From NCBI GenBank assembly GCA_015501585.1, contig JADNRY010000070.1, positions 186,001 to 250,000 of the forward strand: DNA of 64,000 nt, in the 5' to 3' direction. The stretch comes from Rhodocollybia butyracea (Eukaryota > Basidiomycota > Agaricomycetes > Agaricales > Omphalotaceae). The translations under genes were made by a program, and so were the position numbers. Each line of letters begins with the position of its first letter. Position 1 is the first letter of the stretch. Below, piece after piece: positions 9,590-20,274 of the stretch. The notes beneath the pieces are model-generated. The model worked only from the letters and a program-made list of their open reading frames with translations. It had not been told where the DNA came from and ran no database searches.

Positions 9590-11458
9590 ATGCCATCCAA
9601 GTTCAAAACCAAATTGAAACTTCCATCGAACAAAAGTTGCTCCTCTCTCTTGTGCTCACTTTCCCTTCCCCTCTTTCTATGTCGCTCGTTTTTTCTCTCC
9701 TCCATCTTTACACTGCTGTTTCTGCCTGCAAATGGCGACGGAGATGTTACTTGCTCTGGAACGGGGCTCAATTGGTACATGAATATCGTTGGAGAGTCTC
9801 CCTGTGAGTATGCGTTTTTTGCAGTTCTACTGCTATCTTTACTGATTCTTCTTGTAGGTACCACCTACGAAAAATTGCGTCAGATATGTAATCCAACGTG
9901 TGAGCAAACCCTAGTGCTATTCTGTAATGTTTCATGGGTTTATTCGAGTTGTCTTGTTCTAGACCAAGTAGGGACACTTAACCCCAACACCCCTCCGGAC
10001 ACCTGTAACGATCAAGTCTGTGCGTCGATTTGGCACTGTCTCTGGTTAAAAAAATTTAAATGCTTTTATAAAGCCGACTGTTGTTGTAATTCTGTGGCTT
10101 TCGGATTGAGCATGCTTTGCCTCAAGTACGTAGTTTCTGCTATTCTTGCTTCAGGGCATAACAGTTGAGACTTATCTCCAGCTGTCAGCAAGGAACAGGA
10201 TCATCAGGTAACGGGATCGACGCAGGTAGGATATTCCTCAATCGTTTTACTCACTGAGGTTGAACACCTTCTTGCAGGCCAAGGAGCCTACCAGGACTAC
10301 ACGGAATCTTGCACTCCCGTCACGAATCAATCGTAACTTTGTCTCTTTATCAACACTTATAGCAAATACCAACCCGACGGTTTTTGTAGCCTCCCGAGCA
10401 ATATAGATAACGCCGTGTGTGACGCAGGCATTAAGATTATCGACGATCTCTATAGTAGACTTTACTGGAGTGACGGATCCTGGTGAGTTTAGCTCCCTTG
10501 AACAGTTGATTGTGTCATGAAAGTTGGTTGTCGCCCACACAGGTTTTAGTGAGTAATCGAGAACTTCGTCTGGAATACCGAACTTACGTCATGCCTTATC
10601 CCCAGCGTATATAGTGAAGAAACTATTAGCACAGATGTGGCTGCTGCTGACGGCGATGCGTTCACTCATTGCGCATCTGCGCAAGCACAGATAAAGTCTT
10701 CTAGTACTTCAACCACAGCGCCAACTTCGTCTTCGTCATCAAGTACAACAGCTCCTGCATCTCCCACCACCTCCAATGCCCAGGCCAACAATCCATCATT
10801 CACATCCCCTACGTCAGAATTATCATCAAGTACCCGAAGTGCTGGATCTACTACGTCAGGAGCAGGCGTTTTGCCATCGCAGGCTCCTACAAGTTCGATT
10901 ATTATCATTACTACGGTCATATCTGGGAGTAGCACCGTAATAACCACCTCTGGTTCGACCAGAATTTGGCCGCCTCAACCTCGCATATGAGCAAAGGTGC
11001 CATGGGCGGAATAGCTGTCGGCGCTATTGCAGGTATAATTATCGCAGTGATAGCGTTATGGCTTTGTTGTCGGTCAAGAAAAAGATCGAAACAGAGCTTA
11101 TTACTCAACACTGATACAGATTCATTTTCGAACCAACCGCCGTCAGCCAGCTAACGATCCGTTTGCGAACCTCTCACAACAGGCGTTATCACCAACTACC
11201 GATCCGTTTTCGAACTTCTCACAACAGCCATCATCACTGGGTACCGTTTAATATCTATGGTTTTCTATCGTGAACTGACCTTGCCACAGGTTATATTCCT
11301 GAGAAAGTGAACCACGTTAGGGAACCATCTAGTTCGACCATGGCAGATCAATCCGAGCCAGATGCACCTCCCATGAGACATGTAGATGCAGGCCCTGTGA
11401 GGCTGGCACCAAGAATGTCAGGAAACTTGCCTCCGCCAGCGTATGGGGAACAGATATA
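9590..11458 (+). CDS. Cys-rich secreted/membrane protein with Ser/Thr stalk and one TM segment
   Basis: The product is assembled from several short exons. A hydrophobic signal-like stretch near residues 18-45 is followed by a Cys-rich ectodomain (CSGTG, GESPC, YEKLRQICNPTY, NTPPDTCNDQ, DCCCNSVAFGLSMLC, CQQGTGSSG). A long Ser/Thr-rich stalk (10.66-10.92 kb) comes next. Then there is one membrane helix (GGIAVGAIAGIIIAVIALW), a basic stop-transfer stretch, and a cytoplasmic tail ending LPPPAYGEQI. This layout is common in agaricomycete cell-surface proteins of unknown function. Clear junctions are 9803/9858, 9899/9963 and one near 11248/11290. The junction near 10016 does not fit phase, and the frame shifts by one base near 11140. 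It is either a recent pseudogene or carries sequence errors. Function unknown. Confidence 0.55.
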
Positions 11459-11760
11459 ACTTTATCACTTGGGGAAATCTTGTTATCGCAGTTTTATCTA
11501 TAACTAGGAACGAGTAGCTTGCGCTCATCACTATTTTCCAAGTTCGCTCAGGATATTTATAAAATGGAATCTCGTGAACGTCGTGGCCTGGTGCCAAAAC
11601 CTAGGTTATAATTAAGTCGACTATGAAAACTAGGTCTAGAAAAGGATACGAAACGAATGCTTGACAAACCAATTTAAGGAGGGAGTAAATGCCATATTAG
11701 AAGTGTTAAAGAAGTAAAGAGTGTCAATATAGATTATGTTAAAAGCTGCGCGCGCGCGGT
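11459..11760. other. Convergent intergenic region
   Basis: No gene seen. It separates the 3' ends of the membrane-protein gene and the minus-strand gene at 11761. A short CG-alternating tract (GCGCGCGCGC) lies at about 11748-11758, next to the minus-strand stop codon. Confidence 0.5.
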
Positions 11761-12387
11761 CTAAGCGTCCGCCATTTCTACATCGGTAGGATACGCGATG
11801 GAATCGTCCTGGTTCTCAACGATACGTGACTGAAAGGTAGGAGGGATGCACTGAGCCTGTTGGTAGGCACCAAAGGCATTCACGTGCGCAAGGATAGAAG
11901 GAGGAGGTCGCGCGCCAGTAGCAATAAAGGATTGTGCATAGCAATCGGCACGAAGCTCCTCAAAGCTTGCTCCACCAAGCTGAGGCGTAGCGGTGATACT
12001 TTGAAAAACCAGTGGTTGGGGCAATGGATTGCCTCCGGCCTTCCACCCAGCTTGGTTCTTTAATCGCTGAGCAGTCTGAGCTGACACGACTCTCCTGGTT
12101 CCGGCTAGTTTCCTGGGCTGAGGAATAGGTATAGACATAGAATGGGGATCCAGCTCCAACGAATCAAGGAATCGTTGGGCCTCTGGGTCATTCGGATCCT
12201 CATATTCGTCGTCCGAGGAACCAAATATCTCGCGATGAAGAGGAGTAGGATACTTGAGTGTGCTAAAATTGGGTGGCGGGATACGAATTTTACCAGCGCT
12301 GCTTCGAGACGGTGTAGTGGGGGCAGAAACGGTGTATCGAAGAGCAGGAGCTGGATCCCGTTGGGTGGTATAATGATCGATGTCCAT
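11761..12387 (-). CDS. Unnamed 208-aa protein with a GLEBS-like motif
   Basis: A single uninterrupted exon encodes a mostly disordered, Pro/Ser-rich protein. An acidic patch (SSDDEYEDPNDPE) lies near residue 57. The only motif I can point to is FQSITATPQL..SFEELRADCY near residues 128-150. It resembles the GLEBS motif (F/I-x-x-I-x-A-x-P-x-Y...S-F-E-E-L-R-x-x-Y) by which Nup98-type nucleoporins and BuGZ bind the WD40 protein Gle2/Rae1. The similarity is my reading and not verified; the central aromatic residue is changed. It is divergently paired with the coiled-coil gene, with 483 bp between the two start codons. I cannot give a definite function. Confidence 0.6.
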   Translation of the reverse strand: MDIDHYTTQRDPAPALRYTVSAPTTPSRSSAGKIRIPPPNFSTLKYPTPLHREIFGSSDDEYEDPNDPEAQRFLDSLELDPHSMSIPIPQPRKLAGTRRVVSAQTAQRLKNQAGWKAGGNPLPQPLVFQSITATPQLGGASFEELRADCYAQSFIATGARPPPSILAHVNAFGAYQQAQCIPPTFQSRIVENQDDSIAYPTDVEMADA

Positions 12388-12870
12388 AGATCGAGCGATA
12401 CTTGGTTGAGATGAGAGCGCTCAGCACAGGGAGTATCGGAGAAATAGTTAGGTTACCTTGCAAATTCGCAGGCCTTATATACCAGCGAGCTCGATTACCA
12501 GAAAAATAACACAATGCACGCTAATAAGGGCAATTTGAGTCTGAAAACTAATGGCCATTGTTAATTGTGTACCGGTTTCGGGTAGTGAAGCTATTGTTGC
12601 GCCACGTTGACTTACAGCGCGCAACCTTGCAAATCGTAAGCGAAGCTGCCGATTTTTCCAAAGAATATATGATACCTTAGAGATTTACGCGCATTGCATG
12701 AAAGTTCAATACAAGAGGAAACAAGAGAATAAGCAGCCGCGGAGCGGGATTCCGATCAACGTGATTTATTTTAACTTCAACTGAAACTAATACTGCGACC
12801 ACTGACCCGAATTACTTTATCAACTCCTTCACCTCACGGGACACACCCAGTCACTCATTTGACCTTAACC
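12388..12870. promoter_or_regulatory. Shared divergent promoter region
   Basis: These 483 bp lie between the ATG of the minus-strand GLEBS-like gene and the ATG of the plus-strand coiled-coil gene. They hold no reading frame of interest, so both promoters must lie here. No specific factor site is asserted. Confidence 0.5.
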
Positions 12871-15800
12871 ATGCAAGGCGACGACTCTCGCCCAATAACT
12901 CCAGAGTCACCCATGAACAATTCTCTCGACGATTTAACCAACACAATTGATGATCTGACTCTCGCTTTAAACAACTTTTCTCGAGTTCCTTCGCCAGAAC
13001 CTCCATCGCTCTTGACATGTTGTTGCCAACAAGAAGACTGTGAAAACTTGAAAGCCTGGCAGCAGATCAAATCCCGGATGGAGAATAGGCTCATTCTCAG
13101 TGCTGGTACTGTCTAGTTTACATTTTGAAAGGTATTTGGAGTTTGGTCTAACGATACAACCAGAAATTGGTCAAGCGTTATTACAACGACATGAAGCCTA
13201 CGTGCGTCGTCATGAGGTTGGTTGAACACTGCCTGCGAAAACCCATTGCTCAGTATCACCCTATCACTCTAGAATTGTTCGGTAAATGATGGAAACTCGA
13301 GCGGCGGAGAAAATGGTGATTTACGACTTTCTGAACTTTTACGGGAAAAGCATGCTCTGGAAAAGGTAATGCTGCCTACGTTGTATCGTAGTACGTAAGG
13401 TTAACATTCTACAGCGTCTTACCCAAGCCCTGGTGAATAACGAAGTTACCGGAAGTCTCCTCAAAGACATTGCACCAGGAACTACAAGAGGCTCGGATGA
13501 CGATCTCACGCCTATCAGCCAGTCATGCAAAATCAGTCGGTTGGGAAACCCGTCTCTCAGTGGTCACCAAAGAGAAGGATGATTTGCAGCAGGAACGGGA
13601 TTTCGAATCACAGAGAGCAAGGGTGGCAGAGTCACGATTTGCGGCATTGAAAGACAAGACGTGTACGTGCCAACTACGTTGCCTTAACATCACTGACGTT
13701 CTCTTAGCCAATCTCCAGTCAGAGGTTCGCAGGTTGCAGAATGAATTGGAACATAGACGGTTACTCCGACTGGAGTCGACAGAGTCACTGTTACAGGACG
13801 CTAGATCTCGTATTCAAATGCTGCATGATACTGTCAGTTCATGTTGGACGGATATCCTATATTTATCTTACCTTTGCTGCAGATAGGGTCACCGTCAACG
13901 CTATCGGAGGATTCAGAGCTCACAAAAGTACTTGAATCTTTGGTCGATGACAACGAAGGATTGAAAAGGGATAATGCAGAGCTACAGCATCTTCTAGCAG
14001 AATCCAGAGACGATTTACATGCTCTTCAACAGGAGGTTGAGGAACAACGTGCCAACATGCCCATAAACCCCCCACGTTCGCGTGCAGGCACACCTTTAAT
14101 GTCCCACTTTGGAAGGACGCACCATTACTCTGGCAGTATGCCGCGGGTGCTATTAGGGAACAAATGGTAAGTACGTGTAGCCTTATATTGAGTTGCATAC
14201 TCACACTAACTATAGGCACCGCTCATGGATCGTCGGAATTCAAGTGTCGAACGAAGAAGTCTTCGCCCCGAACCTCTCACACCCGAAACGCTCGGTCACG
14301 AGCTTCCGCCTCTCTCTCCAGGCGATTCTGAATATCGCTCAGCTCGTCGCTATAGCCCTCTACCTACCTCTCTGTATCCCTTCGAACTCGACCGTGAAAG
14401 CAACAATGGACTTGCATCACCAAGAACACACAAACCTCTCTTCCTCCTCACTCGTTCATGCGCAGTTCAAACCGATCCACAAGCAACTGGACTGTCACCC
14501 TCTCCTATACCTTCACCTCTACTGGTGCCTACACCTTCCCCACACGATCCCCGTTCCGAATCATCTTCTTTCTCGGAATCCAATGCCTCCAACATGGCAA
14601 TCCTCATCGATCGTGTGACTGGACTACTCACTCGAATGTCCCAGGCAGACGCCTTGACATTAACCAACCGATTAAAACGGCAACATCTCCGCGGTGCTGA
14701 TGTAGGCCATCTATCTCGCAGTACAATCGGTAACATCATCAATGATATCGGCGGACTGCGCGTACAATTCCGCTATCTACTGGAAGACGAAAATCTTGTT
14801 ACGATGTGTACAAGGAAGGATATCCGAGCGCTGTTCAAACTTTTCAGGGAGTTCTTTGTCGAGATGGGCGCAATCAGGGTTACACTGAACGACGTGATCC
14901 TGGACCCATCAATCGCTCCAAAAATTGCAGAACTTGCGTTAGATCCAGCCAAGGCTGAGGCGGACAAGAACAGGGAAGGTGCTACGCCAGGAAGCTGGAT
15001 GGCCCCAATTTCCAGACTTTTCAGTGCTTCAACCGCGCCACGAACTGATGCTGTCACGGTCCCAGAGCGAGCTTCTCCCGCAGCTGCTGCTTTAGGTGGT
15101 CTCGTCCGTTCGACCAGTGCTCGACCTCAGCGTTTCGTTCCCAAGCTTCAGCCTGCGCTATCAGCTTCTGCTACGACTGTTAATGTGGAGTTTTCCTCTG
15201 GAGTAGGACGTTCCGTAACTAGCTCCTCTGCTGATGATATTGCGTCATCCGCTCAACCTCAGCGTAGCGTGGCTCGACGGCCTTCTCTAATAGGTTCTAG
15301 TTCGTCTTCGGTCTTGGGTATCTTTGCTGGCGCACCACAAAGTCCTGATCCATGGGTTGTTGTTCCTAAAGGCCCACGAAGAGTACAGTCGAATTTACAC
15401 GGCGCAGGATCCCCAGTGTTATTTCGCAGGCCAGATTTCGGATTAGGGAATCGCCTTTCCAGGAACGTTGATGCGGTGATCGACGAACACAACACTCGTT
15501 CGAGTCCAATTGCTCCTGGTGGTGGTGAAGACGAAGAGACAGACGTTGTAGGTCCTTTGATGCGACACACACTGCGACGAAGAGGACTTTCCGATTCCTC
15601 GATTCACTCGACGTACATGGGAGATGAAACGATGACACACGAAGGATCCGCCACGCCTGCGGAACCCGCTTGGCCATCTAAAAGCTCGGTCCTCCAAGCA
15701 TTGAGTCGGAAAGTTCAGAGCTTTAGGAGTGGAATTACGGATGTCCTCCCATCCTCTTATGACGAGCGTTCGGATCCCAAAAGCCCTAGTGTTGGCGTTG

Positions 15801-16051
15801 ATACTCGGGAAGCTCAAGGTCGTGACCGAGAAAATGCACCCACTCCGAGATCTATTTCTAAAAGAAAATCTGGACGTGGATTCCTACCGGACATTTCTTC
15901 ATGGGCACCTCCCGAAAATTTAGATCCGAGTTTCACAAACTCTCTTATGGTTATAGGCAGCCCTCCGAGAGATGAGGCGGCCATGTTGCGGCATAGGGAT
16001 AGGATGGATGACGAATTTGGCAAGGTGAATTACGGACGCCGAGATTATTGA
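12871..16051 (+). CDS. Large coiled-coil protein of unknown function
   Basis: Seven exons fit: 12871-13105, 13164-13216, 13273-13365, 13415-13662, 13708-13832, 13883-14146 and 14216-16051, about 950 aa. The first in-frame ATG was chosen; the frame also opens upstream from a TTG. The N-terminus has a Cys motif (CCCQQEDC). A long coiled coil covers roughly residues 75-420 (RRLQNELEHRRLLRL, NAELQHLLAESRDDL). Disordered Pro/Ser-rich sequence surrounds a compact helical domain (ILIDRVTGLLTRMSQADALT .. FREFFVEMGAIR) in the last exon. The conserved frame needs one base fewer at 13449-13450 (ACCG where ACG restores it), so there is a one-base break or a sequence error. The layout suggests a cytoskeletal or vesicle adaptor, but I cannot name it. 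Its last 60 codons recur behind each sulfotransferase-like gene. Confidence 0.65.
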
Positions 16052-16249
16052 TTTGTTCTTTCAAATGCTGGACAAGTATCTCGTTGTGTATCATTGCTAT
16101 ATACTTTTATACATTATGTATGGATTGATTGTACAATACTATGGATCTATGGATTCGGAGCCTATACCTGATAATTCTATCGTTCATATGGAGAGCCTAG
16201 GAGCAAAAGCGTTTTGGTATATAGCCATGAGCGAGTGAGTGAAGGCTTG

Positions 16250-16740
16250 ATTCTACTGACAATCGTATTGAAGCCTTGGATGCCTTTACAATCTTCTTCA
16301 CGAAAGAGTCACTGAAGAAACTCAATGCTCCGTATATGGAAATTGTGCTGCGAATCGACGCTTTGACGCTTGTCCTGTTGTGAGCGTGTTATTTTTTCAT
16401 TGCAACACATAATACTCAAGTACAGTACGAGAGTAACTATTCTCATTTCAACGACCTTGGTCATTCGAACTTGAATGTTTTTGGTGAGTGGCTTGTACTA
16501 CATTGGGATTCAGATGTACACAGGACGAGGTAGAATTATAATTCGGCTTTTGCATCCGACTCCGTCGAAATCGGGTACTTGCTTCACAATGCACATAGTC
16601 GAGCTGCGGCGATGCTCGCTCTATCCCCTATTCCGAGTGCCAGTCGGTGTATTCCACTCAACAGGAACGTTACCCGGAGATTAAATAGAAGAAATCGAGC
16701 CAGCATGGCGTTTGGAATAAACGAAACAGAAACGTAGGAA
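16250..16740 (+). pseudogene. Remnant of an unidentified gene, unit 1
   Basis: Traces of coding sequence recur at the same place in each array unit. Here I read IEALDAFTIFFTKES..NAPYMEI..RIDALTL, then a likely donor GTGAGC, then FNDLGHSNLNVF before GTGAGTGG. Near 16690 a piece like EIEPAWRLE is followed by a stop. Frames are broken by stops and shifts. The other units (19.1, 22.0 and 27.6 kb) preserve different parts of it. The product is not recognised. Confidence 0.45.
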
Positions 16741-16887
16741 CCTCAACCGCATACCGTAGTGTCATCCAATCGTGGAGGGAGAAGTATGTATCAGGGAACA
16801 CATTTACACACTGAACAGCAGAAACGCGAGCGGAAGTCTGGGAGAATTCCGGGGTTCAGTACTTGCTCCCATGTCGTTCAAATCGGA

Positions 16888-17045
16888 CACTGCATGCAAA
16901 TCAACATCAATTTTTGTGGAAATAGTAAAATTATGTTAAACTTGTATGGAACTTCATACAATTTCAACATAATCTTAGTATCTGAACATAAGTTTAACAT
17001 ATTTTTACTATTTCCACAAAGAATTATGGTGATTTGCATGCAGTG
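16888..17045. mobile_element. 158-bp MITE, CACTG termini, GGA target duplication
   Basis: The inverted ends CACTGCATGCAAATCA and TGATTTGCATGCAGTG continue inward through TTTGTGGAAATAGTAAAA and its inverse. GGA flanks it on both sides (16885-16887 and 17046-17048). A CACTG terminus with a 3-bp duplication points to the CACTA superfamily. It is absent from the matching place in units 2 and 3 (near 19695 and 22610), which read AATGCCAGGGAGCCTCAGG, so it entered after the duplications. Confidence 0.85.
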
Positions 17046-17459
17046 GGAGCCTCAGGCTTGCGGACTTTTAGAACGAATTAGGACACCAACGCGACTGAGT
17101 GGAGGAATCAGTCGCGCGGCCATTTCCTCCACTTGCGTCAGACGGAAGCTCAGTGGTAAGTTTAATACTTTGGACATCAATTCGGGTACCCTCTGAAATG
17201 TTGAATTTTGGGTTGCTTGAAATGGAGAAACTGGATCAATTTTTCCATTGCAGAGGCGCCGAAACAAAATACTTCAGATGTCATTGGGAATGATATTCAA
17301 AGTGTAGCCTTTCTCAGTAGGCTTCCCTCTGACGGAAGCGGAGGTAATGGCGGTGTGAAATTTGTTTTTGGACACCTCCAACTTATGACACATTCTTTAG
17401 GAATTTTCCAGTTGGATAAAAAGAACCGAAGTTTGTTGTAATTTACGCATCTCCCCCAC

Positions 17460-18607
17460 ATGCGAGCCGTGCCTGCTTCTACCCCATGCCCCAATGTTCC
17501 TAGTACATTTTTCTTGTATTCGCAGCCTCGAACCAGATCAAACCTCCTCGTGCGTCTGCTAGAAACGCACCCGCAGATGAGGTCCATGCAGTATCCATTT
17601 ATGTTTGCCTTCCAAAATGGGCGGGAATCACAATGGCCGGAAGATCAGCAGGCGAGGCGGATTAGAGCGGTAGGCATAACACCTGAAGAGCACATCAAAA
17701 AGTGGGAGAAAGTAACGTATCAAGCCGGATTAGACTCGATGGAAAAAATGATAGCGAAAACAAAGGAAGAGGTATGCGAATGATTCAAGTCTAAAGAATT
17801 AGACTGGCATAAACGGCGATGCTTTGCAGGGAAATATCGCCATCGTGAAAGAGCACTCGGCGCACCTGTTTGTTGCGGAGTTTTTGTGTTCAGAACTTGG
17901 CATTACCTCCTTTGAAGCACCCCGGCCTGCCTTGGTAGATCACAGATTTGATGTGGTAGACTCAAAAGAGGCAGAAGTCAAACTGCCTATTCCTAACCCT
18001 ACTCTCCTTCCCGACCGTATCTTGGCTTTTTCCTTACCAGTGATCATAATCCGTCATCCGGTTTTTACTTACCCCTCATATGAACGCGCGGCGTCCGTCT
18101 ATGCAACCACCGTATTCGATATGGAGTTTAGTGTGATGACGAGCTATAAATGGTCGCGAATTATGTATGACTTTCATCGCTCGTACTATGAAAAGACCGA
18201 TCCAGAGGGGATGAAAGACTGGCCAATTATCGTTGATGGTGACAGACTGGTAGAGGATACGAAGGGGCAGATGAAGAAATTCTGCGATATAGCTGGATTA
18301 GACGAGTCTGAGATACAGTATTCTTGGGAGGCCGCTGTATTGGAGACAGACAAGAAACCTTTGAGCTCTTTTTTGAGGACAATCAAGGAATCGACGGGGG
18401 TTATTAAAGGACTGGTGAGTTTTTCCTGTAGCGGTATAAGGTTTTGGGTATCAACTCGTTTAGAAGCCTTCTTCGATGATTCCAGACCTCGAGTTACAGG
18501 TGAAAAAATGGGCTGAAGAGTGGGATGAAAAGGTTGCTCAGCGAATGAAGGAGGCTGTCGAATCTGCTATGGATGATTATGATTATTTGTTGGCGCGTTG
18601 CATATAG
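17460..18607 (+). CDS. P-loop/sulfotransferase-like protein, array copy 1
   Basis: Three exons (17460-17771, 17830-18414, 18500-18607) give 334 aa with all phases intact. The N-terminal FLYSQPRTRSNLLVRLLE (residues 17-34) looks like the PAPS/nucleotide-binding P-loop of sulfotransferase-fold proteins. RHPVFTYPSYERAA near residue 195 resembles the second (3'-phosphate-binding) motif. The C-terminus is a conserved helix pair ending LLARCI. The fold assignment is from motifs only; substrate and reaction are unknown. No signal peptide is seen, so it is probably cytosolic. It is the first of four tandem paralogues and differs from the others by lacking one Lys codon (EGMKDW versus EGKMKDW). The 400-bp upstream region is shared with the other copies, so they are probably regulated alike. 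Confidence 0.7.
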
Positions 18608-18714
18608 CGTGTACAGACTGCATGGACATCGTATACCATAGCGAGAAGAATATTATAGCGTACCCATTATAAACGCCTTGGATTCCGACTTCGCAGGCAA
18701 GAACCTCCATCTGG

Positions 18715-19010
18715 TTATGCCCAAAATCCGCACAACGCATGAAGGTATGTCCGGGGGTCTGGTAGGAATTGTCCAGATTCTCTCTTAGAAATGGATCTGG
18801 TGGCTTCTTCGTTCTGAAACCCGGATCCGAGTTTCACAGACTCTCTTATGGTTATAGCCTCTGAGAGATGAGCCGGCCACGTTGCCGCACTTGGCAAAGT
18901 TAGTTACGGACGCCGAGATTATTCTTTCAAATGCTGGGCCAGCATTTCGTTGCAAATCATTACTATATACGTTTATACATTATGTATGGATTGATTGTAC
19001 AATATGGATC
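18715..19010 (+). pseudogene. Duplication junction 1: BUD31 5' fragment, inverted bit, coiled-coil gene 3' end
   Basis: ATGCCCAAAATCCGCACAAC (18718 on) is the start of BUD31. It breaks off after about eight codons into GCATGAAGGTATGTCCGGGG. About 60 bp from roughly 18760 to 18815 read in the opposite orientation to junctions 2 and 3: the inverse complement of GGTGGCTTCTTCGTTCT is the BUD31 codon stretch AGAACGAAGAAGCCACC. From about 18820 the sequence is the 3' end of the coiled-coil gene (DPSFTDSLMVIA..) and its 3' flank. Not expected to encode anything functional. Confidence 0.75.
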
Positions 19011-19089
19011 TATGGATTCGGAGTCTACTATACCTGATAATTCTATCGTTCATATGGAGAGTCTGGAGCCAAAGCGTTGTGAGTGAACG

Positions 19090-20010
19090 AGGGCATGGTT
19101 GTCTGTTAGCAGTCGTGTGGCGCATTTGCGATTCTTTGCACCAGGAAATCGCCGAAGAGTCAGTACTCTGTAAATGGAAATTATGCTGCGAATAGACGCT
19201 TTGACCGTTGTGCTATTGTGCCCGTTGCACCACTCAAGTACACTAATATTTTTTAGTATTTTTTTCACTTTCAATCTAACGACTCTGCCCGTTATTCGAA
19301 CTTAAATGTTTTCGGTGAGTGGCTTGGACTGCGATACTATATTGGGAAGATACTATATTGGGAATCGGATGTACGCAGGACAAAATATTAATAGAACTAT
19401 AAACCAGTACATTTTGAGTCCGACCAAATTCGGTACAGTCTTACCGTGCAGCGCGCGCATCAATACTCCGTACTTAATGAAATATAGGAATTTGAGTCAG
19501 GATGGCGTTTGGAGTGGACGAAGCAGAAACGTAAGAATCTCAATTGCATTGCCGTAGTGTGCCGTCCAATGTTGGAGGGAGGGAGTTTGGGATTATCAAG
19601 GAACACTCTAAGACACTGATAGCGGAAAGCCTCGCGAGCACAAGCGTGGAAGAATTCTGGGGCTCAGTACTATCGTTCGAATGCCAGGGAGCCTCAGGCT
19701 AGCTCAGACTTCAGGAGTTTCGGAACGAATTAGGACACCAGCGCAACTGAGTGGAGGAATCGCGGAATCGGACAAAGACAGGCCGGGGAATGACACGGAG
19801 AGTCAAATGACAAGTACTTGTGTGTATGCGTGAGACAGAACGCAACTCTAGCACGCGTCCATGCGCGCGGAAGAGGGCTGCTCGAAGGGGTTCCGATGAG
19901 AGTATTTTTATATTCACCTTTTATCAAGCCAATCGGTGGCAAGAGAGCTGTCAAGTTATCAATGTTGCAATCAAGGTTGAACTGCGCTGCGGCTCTACAT
20001 AATCCTTCAG
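19090..20010 (+). pseudogene. Remnant of the unidentified gene, unit 2
   Basis: This occupies the same position as the remnants in the other units. The best preserved part is at 19820-20000, reading RETERNSSTRPCARKRAARR and then ESIFIFTFYQANRWQESCQV. Upstream pieces (GNRMYAGQN, DGVWSGRSRN) match units 3 and 4. Frames do not connect. It may be an old gene that was linked to the sulfotransferase-like gene before duplication. Confidence 0.4.
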
Positions 20011-20274
20011 TCCTCAGCTAAAAAGTAAGTCAAGTAGCAGAGCGACACTTATTCAACGCTAGGCTTGTGTCTATCACCTCTACAATCTCGGGACCTATCA
20101 AACGTTGTTGTAAAAAGGAACCTTTGAGGGATAGGATTGAAATAGGATACTAAATGATACAGTGAACCGGAATCCAAGATTGGAATGTGATCATATGTTA
20201 CTTCCAACTTATGATGATCGTTTAGGAATTTTCCAGTTGGATAAAAGTTGCTGTAACTTACGCATCTCCCCCAC

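Noticed and set aside
10666..10947. Minus-strand frame rich in Val, Asp and Ala
   Set aside because: Antisense of the Ser/Thr-rich stalk; composition artefact.
15259..15817. Long minus-strand frames opposite the coiled-coil gene's last exon
   Set aside because: Shadows of a real coding exon; Arg/Ser-rich composition follows from the opposite strand.
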